Assembly: GCA_016874895.1 (NCBI GenBank)
Contig: VGSX01000056.1
Coordinates: 1 to 15,263 of the forward strand
Reading direction: 5' to 3'
Length of the DNA stretch: 15,263 nt
DNA from: Deltaproteobacteria bacterium
GTDB taxonomy: Bacteria; Desulfobacterota; Desulfobaccia; Desulfobaccales; Desulfobaccaceae
The first letter of the stretch is position 1. Each line of letters begins with the position of its first letter. The translations under genes were made by a program, and so were the position numbers. Positions 1 to 5,868 of this stretch are shown here, piece after piece. The notes under the pieces are model-generated. The model made no database searches, was not told where the DNA came from, and saw only the letters and a program-made list of their open reading frames with translations.

Positions 1-93
1 TCCCATCTCTTCCCGGACTGCGTCGATCCGGCCTCCCAACTCTTCCCGGACTGCGTCGATCCGGCCTCCCAACTCTTCCCGGACTGCGTCGAT
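1..93. repeat. 33-base in-frame tandem repeat, about three units
   Basis: Units start near 1, 34 and 67 with exact 33-base spacing. Units 1 and 2 differ only at the TG/TT position that changes Met to Leu, and unit 3 diverges after about base 93. The period is a multiple of 3, so repeat gain or loss keeps the reading frame of the minus-strand coiled-coil gene. The array reaches the window edge, so its full size is unknown. Confidence 0.85.
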
Positions 94-306
94 TTTTTCA
101 ATCAATTCCTCTCGCAAAAAATCAATACGCTTATTGGCCTCATCAATACGCCGGCTCTGATCAATGAGATGGGAGGTGATGTCATCCAGGCGCTTATTCG
201 TGAGCATCAAGGTAGCCTTGATTTCTGCTTGTTCCTGTTTCATCACCGCCAGTTCCGGCAGCACCATTTCTTTGAAAGCAGCAAAAACCACTTCTTTAGT
301 ACTCAT
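1..306 (-). CDS. Uncharacterised coiled-coil protein with 11-residue tandem repeats (3' end outside window)
   Basis: An open frame runs from an ATG at 306-304 off the left edge, giving 102 codons without a stop. An AGGAGG ribosome site (313-318 region) lies 6 bases upstream, which fixes the start. The protein begins MSTKEVVFAAFKEMV and is rich in Glu, Lys, Arg and Ile with almost no Pro or Gly until the end, as expected for a long coiled coil. From about residue 72 it enters near-identical 11-residue units of the type IDAVREELGGR, encoded by a 33-base tandem repeat. No signal peptide or membrane segment is visible in the part present. No catalytic motif is seen. Many short bacterial coiled-coil proteins look like this, so I assign no function. 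The repeat probably continues beyond the window and copy number may vary between strains (inference). Confidence 0.8.
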   Translation of the reverse strand, partial: MSTKEVVFAAFKEMVLPELAVMKQEQAEIKATLMLTNKRLDDITSHLIDQSRRIDEANKRIDFLREELIEKIDAVREELGGRIDAVREELGGRIDAVREEMG

Positions 307-485
307 CTCCGGCCTCCTGCATCATACCAGATATCTTACTCTTATTGGTCAGAAAACACAAGCCTGCTTTTTCTTGCCCGAATATCTGCGCTGAAACGAT
401 CCTAACCAATTGGGGCCACCCCCGGGAATGAAAATATTTTCTTCGATCGGGCACGGAGCTCATCCCTACAGGAGATTTTCACAAT

Positions 486-530
486 AAAGGGGGAAAAAGG
501 TTCCGTCTTAAAAGTTTACCTTAGGTGGGA
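486..530. repeat. Diverged copy of dispersed C/G-rich intergenic repeat
   Basis: The stretch with AAAGGGGGAAAAAGG followed by CTTAAAAGTTTACCTTAG resembles the core of the element at 11509-11592 (CTTTTAAAGTCTACCTCA) and, more loosely, that at 5643-5817. It sits in the 258-base gap between the coiled-coil gene and the transferase pair, where I see no other gene. Similarity is by eye and this copy is the weakest of the three. Confidence 0.35.
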
Positions 531-564
531 TGCGCTTAGCTTTCCGGGTCCTACGGTAAGATTT

Positions 565-1299
565 TCATTCCAGGGGTTGCCCAAAGCGTCCATGATCGTT
601 TGGGATGGAAAGGCCGCTGCAGCCATAGAGTCGGGCCAGGGTGATGGGGGAGACGCCCACATAATAGCCGAAAATTATCAGCTGATTGATCAGAGTAGTC
701 CGCCAGAGGCCCAACTGCTGCCAGCGCCGCCCGGAAGTGAGCACGGTTTGTGGCAGAGTCACTAGGCGGCCGTGGCGCGGCAATCGTCGGATGAAGGCGA
801 AATCTTCCATGATGGGCTGCTCCGGAAAGCCCTTGAGGCGGAGGAAGAGCTTCTTGGGCAGAAACAGGCCCTGGTCCCCGTACGGTAGGTGGAGCCAGCG
901 GGAGCGCAGGTTGGTGATGCGGGCCACAGCTTTAAGACCCGGGGAATTACCGGCGATATCCAGGCTGAAAGCCCCAGCGCTGACTCCGGGGGTTTGCAGG
1001 GCCCGGCGGATGGCCTCAGCATATTCCGGCGGCGCCAGGGTATCGGCATGCAGAAAGAACAGAATTTCCCCGGAGGCGGCCCTGGCCCCGGAATTCATCT
1101 GCCGGGCCCGGCCCCTGGGGGTGGTCAGGACCAGGGCCCCCGCAGCGGCCGCCAAAGAGGGGGTGGCGTCAGTGCTGCCGCCGTCCACAACAATGATTTC
1201 CGTCTCGGGGTCTGCTTTGAGGCTCCGGACGGTGGCCTCGATATGCCCGGCTTCATTAAGGGCCGGGATAACCGTGGAAATACGCCCGGGATCAGACAT
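565..1299 (-). CDS. Family 2 glycosyltransferase-like protein, TIGR04283 type (rSAM/selenodomain-associated transferase 2)
   Basis: This is a 244-residue soluble nucleotide-sugar transferase with a GT-A fold. Visible motifs in order are IPALNEA (11-17), VVDGGSTD (37-44), GRARQMN (63-69), the metal-binding LHADT (84-88), GDQGLF (141-146), the acceptor-side MEDF (164-167) and SGRRW (189-193). Length and motifs match the family named TIGR04283. The donor and acceptor are not known for this family. I chose ATG 1299-1297 because AAAGGAG lies just upstream and family members begin right before the IPALNE strand; a 27-codon upstream extension in the same frame is only the neighbour's coding DNA. The start overlaps the stop of the upstream transferase gene by 8 bases (ATGTCTGA), so the two are translationally coupled and presumably act in one pathway. 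Confidence 0.88.
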   Translation of the reverse strand: MSDPGRISTVIPALNEAGHIEATVRSLKADPETEIIVVDGGSTDATPSLAAAAGALVLTTPRGRARQMNSGARAASGEILFFLHADTLAPPEYAEAIRRALQTPGVSAGAFSLDIAGNSPGLKAVARITNLRSRWLHLPYGDQGLFLPKKLFLRLKGFPEQPIMEDFAFIRRLPRHGRLVTLPQTVLTSGRRWQQLGLWRTTLINQLIIFGYYVGVSPITLARLYGCSGLSIPNDHGRFGQPLE

Positions 1300-1921
1300 C
1301 TCCACTCCTTTGGCTGATTCTCGCCCAGACTGCCAGATCCTCAGGGCGGTCAATATCCGTGAGGGACTCCAGCAGGGCAACCGGCAGCTTCAGGCGGCGG
1401 GCTGCGGCCAGGGTTTTTTCCAGAACCTCCCCGGTTCCCCAGGGGATGTCCCGGAAGAGTTCGGGGTGCCAAGTCCTTAGGCCGATGAGATAATAGCCCC
1501 CATCCTTAGCCGGTCCCAATACCAGATCATATCCCTCCAAGAGAAAAAATGACTCGGCCAAGAGCGCTTCCGAGATTTCGGGGCAGTCGGAGCCCATGAG
1601 CACCACCTGGCGTCTCCCCTGCCCGAAGGCGGCGGCAAAGGCCTGGACCATGCGCTGGCCCAAATCACCCCCTCCCTGGGGCCGGTAGCAGAATTCCATC
1701 CCGAACATCCGTTGCATCAAAGTGATCCGGGAACCATCAAACCAGACCTCTAGATCGATCTTAGCGGTCTCGACGAATCGGCGCGCCACTCCCAAAATAT
1801 GCCTAGTTAAACAACGTTGCAAGCTGGCCGCACCCTCGGCCCCCAAACCAGGTATGAGCCGGGTTTTGACCTTCCCCGGCGTCGGATAGCGGCTGAAAAG
1901 CAGCAAAAGTCTGGCGTTCAC
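1292..1921 (-). CDS. DUF2064 nucleotidyl/glycosyl-transferase-like protein, TIGR04282 type (rSAM/selenodomain-associated transferase 1)
   Basis: A 209-residue protein of the nucleotide-diphospho-sugar transferase superfamily. It has the N-terminal nucleotide-binding loop FSRYPTPGKVKTRL (9-22), GSDCP (110-114) in the metal site region, LGPAKDGGYYLIG (135-147), a W-x-T-G-E-VLE segment (161-168) and a C-terminal LTDIDRPEDL (187-196). This set is diagnostic of TIGR04282/DUF2064. The start is a GTG at 1921-1919, placed 8 codons before the conserved loop; no strong Shine-Dalgarno is seen and no in-frame ATG lies nearby. It is the first gene of a two-gene unit with the TIGR04283 protein. The family name comes from co-occurrence with radical SAM/selenodomain proteins; the biochemical product is not established as far as I know. 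Confidence 0.88.
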   Translation of the reverse strand: MNARLLLLFSRYPTPGKVKTRLIPGLGAEGAASLQRCLTRHILGVARRFVETAKIDLEVWFDGSRITLMQRMFGMEFCYRPQGGGDLGQRMVQAFAAAFGQGRRQVVLMGSDCPEISEALLAESFFLLEGYDLVLGPAKDGGYYLIGLRTWHPELFRDIPWGTGEVLEKTLAAARRLKLPVALLESLTDIDRPEDLAVWARISQRSGDV

Positions 1922-2128
1922 GGCAATGGGCTTATTTTTCTGACAGTGACTTGATTTGCTTTCCCGAACTGACTAATATAAAGGGGGAAATATTCAGATC
2001 GGCTAGAGCATCCTGCCAGAAATTATAAAACTTCTGTGTTTTTATGTTACCACAGAGGCTAGGCGGCCAGGCCTGATTGAGCATCATTATGTTATGTAAC
2101 CCATAATCTTTACTAAAGGAGATAACCC

Positions 2129-2308
2129 ATGAGCACCACCGCGACGCCCCAGGGGGTTTGGAAATGCAGCGAATGTGGCTATACCGTGACCGCCCAACTT
2201 CCCCCCCAGACCTGCCCGCAATGCAAAAAGGACTGTGAATTTCGCGACGTAGCCTGTTACACCCCAGATTGCGGGGGTCCGGGAAACATCGATCCTCGCT
2301 TGAAATAA
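2129..2308 (+). CDS. Small rubredoxin-like zinc-ribbon protein
   Basis: A 59-residue protein too short for usual ORF cut-offs. AAAGGAG at 2115-2121 lies 7 bases before the ATG. It holds CSEC (13-16) and CPQC (29-32), a pair of CxxC knuckles as in rubredoxin or the C-terminal domain of rubrerythrin, preceded by the aromatic VWKC context typical of that fold. Three more cysteines follow (36, 43, 48), then a GNIDPRL tail. The four knuckle cysteines would bind Fe or Zn. Proteins of this size with a second Cys cluster are familiar from sulfate-reducing and syntrophic deltaproteobacteria, but I know of no assigned role. It is transcribed divergently from the transferase pair, and sits upstream of the FAD/rubrerythrin cluster, which would suit an electron carrier (inference). 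Confidence 0.85.
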   Translation: MSTTATPQGVWKCSECGYTVTAQLPPQTCPQCKKDCEFRDVACYTPDCGGPGNIDPRLK

Positions 2309-2332
2309 GCGGCTTCGCGGCATCCGTCGTCA

Positions 2333-2368
2333 AAGGGGAGCGGTAGGTCCGCAGGACGCCGCCCCCTT
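2333..2368 (+). terminator. Possible hairpin terminator after the zinc-ribbon gene
   Basis: AAGGGG-A-GCGG pairs with CCGC-CCCCTT across a short loop with one bulged base, 25 bases after the stop codon. It is not followed by a run of T, so it may be only a stabilising 3' structure. Confidence 0.35.
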
Positions 2369-2549
2369 GGACATTTATCTGCTTGTGACCATTATATCTA
2401 ATATTAAGTTTCCCAACATGATGATAGTGAAGTAGCGTTAAATATCCTCAGCGGATAATTTACTCATCTGTAATGAAGTTATGATACAATGGGTCACAAG
2501 CTGAGTAAAGTTTATTAAAGTTACTTATTTTGCTTGTCACAAGTTTTCC

Positions 2550-2590
2550 CCTTTTCCTTCTCCCCTCAAAGGGAAAGGATCAGGGTGAGG
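2550..2590. repeat. Short palindromic intergenic element in the 2309-2631 gap
   Basis: CCTTTTCC (2550-2557) pairs with GGGAAAGG (2571-2578), eight pairs with one G-U, then CAGGGTGAGGGAGG follows. Elements of the form CCCT..TCTCCC..AAAGGG..GGGTGAGGG are common dispersed palindromes in bacterial genomes. The rest of the 323-base gap is AT-rich, with stray TACAAT-like boxes but no convincingly spaced promoter, and no gene. Confidence 0.45.
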
Positions 2591-2631
2591 GAGGAAATAC
2601 TTTCTGAATTTTCAACCAGTGAAGAATAGCC

Positions 2632-2885
2632 ATGGATGAGAATTTGGCGTTCCAACCCCGTCTGACCCGGTCAGGGGAGACGGTCCCTGTCTTTGAGGCC
2701 GAAACCACCATGAGGGTGGTCCGATCGGAGGATTATGTTGGCAGTCGGTTGATTATATTCTCCCATCCCGCTGAGTTATCCCCGGCCAATATTACCGAAG
2801 CGCCGGGCTTGTGGGACCCACCGTGGATAACTTTCTCACCACCGAAAAGGGCAACCAGGCCCTGGAAGGATCAGTGAAAGTCTGA
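2632..2885 (+). pseudogene. Small unrecognised gene, apparently broken by a one-base frameshift
   Basis: An uninterrupted frame runs 2632-2877 (81 residues), but its last 33 residues look unnatural (Pro/Arg/Trp-rich). From GTT at 2775 the -1 frame instead reads VIPGQYYRSAGLVGPTVDNF and on to a TGA at 2883-2885, with strongly G/C-ending codons like the neighbours. Restoring one base near 2775 (GAGTT to GAGGTT) joins codons 1-48 to this frame as one 84-residue protein. That protein would end 2 bases before the ATG of the FAD oxidoreductase, as expected for an operon partner. I do not recognise the family. Alternatives are a sequencing error, programmed frameshifting, or that the 81-residue frame is real. 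The upstream ribosome site is weak. Confidence 0.5.
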
Positions 2886-2887
2886 TT

Positions 2888-4015
2888 ATGGGCAAGCATC
2901 TGGTTTTAGTGGGGGGTGGGCATGCCCATCTGACCTGCCTGAAAGAACTCAAGGTATTCATCGAACGGGGCCATGAGGTCACCCTCATCGGTCCCGCCTC
3001 GCATCATTACTATTCCGGCATGGGTCCAGGGATGTTAGGCGGAACCTACCGGCCCCAGGAAATCCGGTTCAACATTCTCAAGATGGCCCAGGCTGCGGGG
3101 GCCCGTTTCCTCCAAGGGGTGGTGGTTGAGGTCAGGCCCGGGGAAAAAAGACTGGTCCTGGCCTCCGGGGAAGAGGTGCCCTATGACGTGGTCTCCTTCA
3201 ACACCGGCAGCGGCATTCCCACCCACGACCTGCCCATCGCCCCGGACGCCAACGTATTCACGGTCAAACCCATCGAGCAGCTTCTTAAGGCCCAGAAATT
3301 CATCCGGGACCGGCTCACCAAAAAGATGCACCACATCCTGCTTGCCGGGGGCGGCCCCGCGGGGCTGGAGATTACCGGCAATCTCGTGCGCCTGGCCAGC
3401 GATCTGGGGGGCAGGGCCGAGATCACTCTGGTGGCCGGCCGGCGCTTGATGGGAGATTTCCCCGACAAAGTCAGGAGCCTGGCCCTGGCCTCCCTCACCG
3501 AACGGGGGGTGAAGGTCATTGAGGGGACCCGCCTTCGGGAGGTCCAAACCAATGTGGCCGTCCTCCAGGACGGGCGAATGCTCCCCTTTGATATGATCTT
3601 CCTGGCTCTCGGGGTGCGACCCTCCCCGCTCTTTAACGATTCCGGCCTCCCCACCGGCCCGGACGGCGGCCTGCTGGTCAACGAATTTCTACAATCGGTG
3701 GCCCATCCGGAAATCTTCGGCGGCGGCGACTGTATTTACTTCCAGCCCCAGCCCCTGGACAAGGTGGGGGTCTATGCCGTCCGGCAGAACCCCATCCTGT
3801 TGCACAACCTCCAGGCCGCCCTGGAAAACCGGGTCATGTGGCGGTTCAAACCCCAGGGAGCCTATCTCCTCATATTTAATCTGGGTAACGGCCGGGCTAT
3901 TTTCCGGAGAAAACAACTCGTTTTCGACGGTCCTCTGGCTTTTAAGCTCAAAGACTATATCGATCGGCGGTTTATGCAGAAGTTCCAGATTTCGGGGGAA
4001 CTCGAGGAAGCTTGA
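2888..4015 (+). CDS. FAD-dependent pyridine nucleotide oxidoreductase (NDH-2-like, related to the NADH-dehydrogenase domain fused to some SelD proteins)
   Basis: A 375-residue two-dinucleotide-fold flavoprotein. The N-terminal FAD loop is VGGGHAHLTCLKEL (8-21). The second Rossmann loop for NAD(P)H is LLAGGGPAGLE (151-161). The FAD-pyrophosphate motif FGGGDC is at 277-282, followed by YAVRQNP (296-302). There is no CxxC redox disulfide, so it is not a disulfide reductase. The GGGHAH form of the first loop is typical of the NADH-dehydrogenase-like domain found at the N terminus of fused selenide,water dikinases and of its stand-alone relatives. Likely role: cytosolic or membrane-peripheral electron transfer from NAD(P)H to a quinone or to a partner protein. 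It lies 18 bases before the rhodanese-rubrerythrin gene, so the pair may act together in sulfur or peroxide chemistry (inference). A C-terminal Lys/Arg/Phe-rich stretch could contact membrane. Confidence 0.87.
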   Translation: MGKHLVLVGGGHAHLTCLKELKVFIERGHEVTLIGPASHHYYSGMGPGMLGGTYRPQEIRFNILKMAQAAGARFLQGVVVEVRPGEKRLVLASGEEVPYDVVSFNTGSGIPTHDLPIAPDANVFTVKPIEQLLKAQKFIRDRLTKKMHHILLAGGGPAGLEITGNLVRLASDLGGRAEITLVAGRRLMGDFPDKVRSLALASLTERGVKVIEGTRLREVQTNVAVLQDGRMLPFDMIFLALGVRPSPLFNDSGLPTGPDGGLLVNEFLQSVAHPEIFGGGDCIYFQPQPLDKVGVYAVRQNPILLHNLQAALENRVMWRFKPQGAYLLIFNLGNGRAIFRRKQLVFDGPLAFKLKDYIDRRFMQKFQISGELEEA

Positions 4016-4033
4016 GATAAGGACGATTAACCG

Positions 4034-4882
4034 ATGATCCAACTGAAAAAATTATTTTCCTTCGTTGATGCCATTGATTCGAAACAGGCAAAGAAATTCA
4101 TCCAGGAACAGCCGGAGGGCGAATACACCCTGCTGGACGTGCGCCAGCCCTCGGAATATGAGGAAGAGCACCTGCCCGGGGCCAAACTCATCCCCTTGAG
4201 CCAACTGGGGGATTCCTTGGACGAACTGGACAAGGATAAGCCGGTTATCGCCTACTGCGCCATCGGCGGCCGCAGCCGGGTGGCAGCCCAACTGCTCAAC
4301 GGCTACGGCTTTAAGGAAGTCTACAACCTCAAGGGCGGCATCAAGGCCTGGCAGGGCCACAAGGCCAGCGGTCCGGAAGAACTGAACCTGGACCTGGTCC
4401 GGGGCGACGAGACCCCGGCGGAAATTGCCGCTTTGGCCATTGGCATGGAGGAGAGCCTGAAGCTGTTTTATGAGACCCTGCTGGTCCAGGCCCAGGACAA
4501 GGACGTGCAGCAGCTTTTCGCCAAGATGGTGGAAGTCTCGGACCTGCACAAGCAGAAATTCATCGAATTTTATCGACAGGTGAACCCCGGCAAGGATGTG
4601 GCCGTCCTGGAATCTTCCGTGGATACCGACGTCATGGAGGGCGGCTATCGGGTAGAGGAATTTCTCAAGAAAAACGCGCCCTACATGCAAACTCTGCTGG
4701 GCGCTTTGGATGTGGCCATGATGCTGGAAACCCAGGCCCTGGACCTGTATGTCCGTTTTGCCGACAAGGCCGAGGTCCTGGCCACCAGGGAATTTCTGCG
4801 CCAGGTGGCCCAGGAAGAGAAGGTGCATCTGACTATGTTGGGTAATCTTTTGGAGGAAAAGGTGAAGGCCGGGGCGGCTTAA
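4034..4882 (+). CDS. Rhodanese-rubrerythrin (ferritin-like) fusion protein
   Basis: A 282-residue two-domain protein. Residues about 12-112 form a rhodanese domain: TLLDVRQPSEYEEEHLPGA, then the active-site loop CAIGGRS with Cys75 as the persulfide carrier, then GFKEVYNLKGGIKAW. Residues about 125-275 form a ferritin-like four-helix domain with diiron-ligand-like residues: GMEESLKLFYE (137-147), DLHKQKF (170-176), METQALDLY and QEEKVH (260-265). No rubredoxin domain follows. Known chemistry would be sulfur transfer by the rhodanese part and peroxide or oxygen reduction by the diiron part. The arrangement behind an FAD oxidoreductase suggests that the latter supplies electrons (inference). The ribosome site (TAAGGA) is 11 bases upstream. 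Fusions of this type are known in anaerobes but are less common than rubrerythrin with rubredoxin. Confidence 0.87.
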   Translation: MIQLKKLFSFVDAIDSKQAKKFIQEQPEGEYTLLDVRQPSEYEEEHLPGAKLIPLSQLGDSLDELDKDKPVIAYCAIGGRSRVAAQLLNGYGFKEVYNLKGGIKAWQGHKASGPEELNLDLVRGDETPAEIAALAIGMEESLKLFYETLLVQAQDKDVQQLFAKMVEVSDLHKQKFIEFYRQVNPGKDVAVLESSVDTDVMEGGYRVEEFLKKNAPYMQTLLGALDVAMMLETQALDLYVRFADKAEVLATREFLRQVAQEEKVHLTMLGNLLEEKVKAGAA

Positions 4883-4887
4883 GGGGG

Positions 4888-5163
4888 ATGGCGGATTTAA
4901 CTCGCACCCTTTTTCGGATGGATTTCGACCCAGAAGCCGATCTTTTCTACATCAGCTTCCGTCATCCCCAACCAGCAACAGAAACCGGGATCACAGAGGA
5001 CGGGATTTTATTGCGTTTTAGAGATGACGAGCTGGTCGGGTTCACTACAATGCTGAAAAAAAACTGGTTTTTTCGTTTCTTCCGATATACAATACCCCCC
5101 ATTATCCTACCCGTTTTCTCTTACACCCTACAACACGATTATCGGCGGTTTGGCTCAGACTAG
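4888..5163 (+). CDS. DUF2283-like small protein
   Basis: A 91-residue protein beginning 5 bases after the rubrerythrin-fusion stop. Residues 11-53 match the DUF2283 pattern of a short beta domain: MDFDPEADLFYISF, an acidic turn, then EDGILLRFRDDELVGF. The second half (57-91) departs from typical DUF2283 proteins, being rich in Phe, Tyr, Ile and Pro with basic residues; it may be an amphipathic or weakly membrane-associating tail. A G-rich AAGGGGG abuts the ATG, closer than ideal. Met11 is an alternative start but has no ribosome site. The function of DUF2283 is unknown to me. Confidence 0.7.
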   Translation: MADLTRTLFRMDFDPEADLFYISFRHPQPATETGITEDGILLRFRDDELVGFTTMLKKNWFFRFFRYTIPPIILPVFSYTLQHDYRRFGSD

Positions 5164-5206
5164 GCCATGGCCGCAGAGTAACGGACTTTGGGGCGGTTTT
5201 TGTCAA

Positions 5207-5605
5207 GTGTCTGATAATTATATATTACCACTCCAGGAGACCAGGATCCTGCTGCTGGTGGATGATGACCCGTTGATCTTGACCCTGGGACGGGAGCTCC
5301 TGGAACACTTGGGATTTGAGGTCTTGTCGGCTTCCCATGGCGATGAGGCCGTGGAGCTATTCCGGCGGCGGCACCAGGATATTGCCATAGTCATTTGTGA
5401 TTTTTATCTCCCCCGGATTGATGGTTACGAACTGCTGCATCAACTGCAGACCATTTCTCCCGAGGTAAAGGTAATCGTGGCTTCGGGGTTTTTCAGCCAG
5501 GTAGAGATCAACCGCTTTCAGGAAGCCGGAGTGGCCGGCATGATTGATAAGCCCTTTCGAGTTTCCCAACTGCAGAGAGAAATCTCCAGGATTTTGGGGG
5601 AATAA
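5207..5605 (+). CDS. Single-domain response regulator (CheY-like receiver)
   Basis: A 132-residue receiver domain without an output domain. It has the acidic triad LLVDDDP (16-22), the phospho-acceptor Asp65 in VICDFYLPRIDGYE, the conserved Ser93 in VIVASGF and Lys115 in IDKPFRVSQL. All key residues for phosphorylation are present. I chose the GTG at 5207, preceded by a GGGGCGG stretch. A TTG at 5150 in the same frame would overlap the previous gene and add 19 residues outside the domain. No histidine kinase gene is in the window, so its partner must be elsewhere. It may act as a phosphate relay or bind a target directly. It ends the forward gene cluster. Confidence 0.85.
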   Translation: MSDNYILPLQETRILLLVDDDPLILTLGRELLEHLGFEVLSASHGDEAVELFRRRHQDIAIVICDFYLPRIDGYELLHQLQTISPEVKVIVASGFFSQVEINRFQEAGVAGMIDKPFRVSQLQREISRILGE

Positions 5606-5642
5606 GACCCGTATAGGGTTTTACCGTAAGAATCCCGCCAAT

Positions 5643-5817
5643 TCCCCCTTTACAAAAGAGGGACGGTAAAAAATCCACCTTATTTCCCCCTTGTTCCCAT
5701 CCTAGTTCCCAAGTTGCACTTGGAAACCCAATATTCCGCCAAGCTGTGTTTGGCCACCTTTTATAAACTTGTGGGTAAGGCATAGCTTTTTTAAAGGGTG
5801 GCAGGGGGGATTTTAAT
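5643..5817. repeat. Dispersed intergenic repeat, long copy with inner hairpins
   Basis: The left end TCCCCCTTTACAAAAG.GGGAC (5643-5664) and the right end TAAAGGG.GG.CAGGGGGGATTTTAAT (5792-5817) match the two ends of the element at 11509-11588 almost base for base. The ends are roughly inverted with respect to each other. Inside lie two extra palindromes: TTCCCAAGT/ACTTGGAA (5706-5725) and GCCAAGC/GTTTGGC (5738-5754). It fills the gap between the convergent response-regulator and glycosyltransferase genes, so it may also serve as a transcription stop. No gene is seen here. Confidence 0.65.
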
Positions 5818-5868
5818 ACTCAGGGGCGGCCCCAATCGGCCATGGTCGTTTCGGCCCAATATTTTAGT

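Noticed and set aside
1..93. Possible CRISPR array from the repeated 33-base units
   Set aside because: Units are directly adjacent with no spacers and lie in frame in a coding sequence.
686..1480. 264-codon plus-strand frame opposite the transferase pair
   Set aside because: Arg/Pro/Ser-rich antisense translation of two clear family members; a shadow of GC-rich coding DNA.
1932..2333. Long minus-strand frame across the zinc-ribbon gene
   Set aside because: It is antisense to the well-supported 2129-2308 gene, has no ribosome site and no recognisable domain.
4052..4828. 258-codon minus-strand frame opposite the rhodanese-rubrerythrin gene
   Set aside because: Antisense of a gene with intact catalytic motifs; no start signals.
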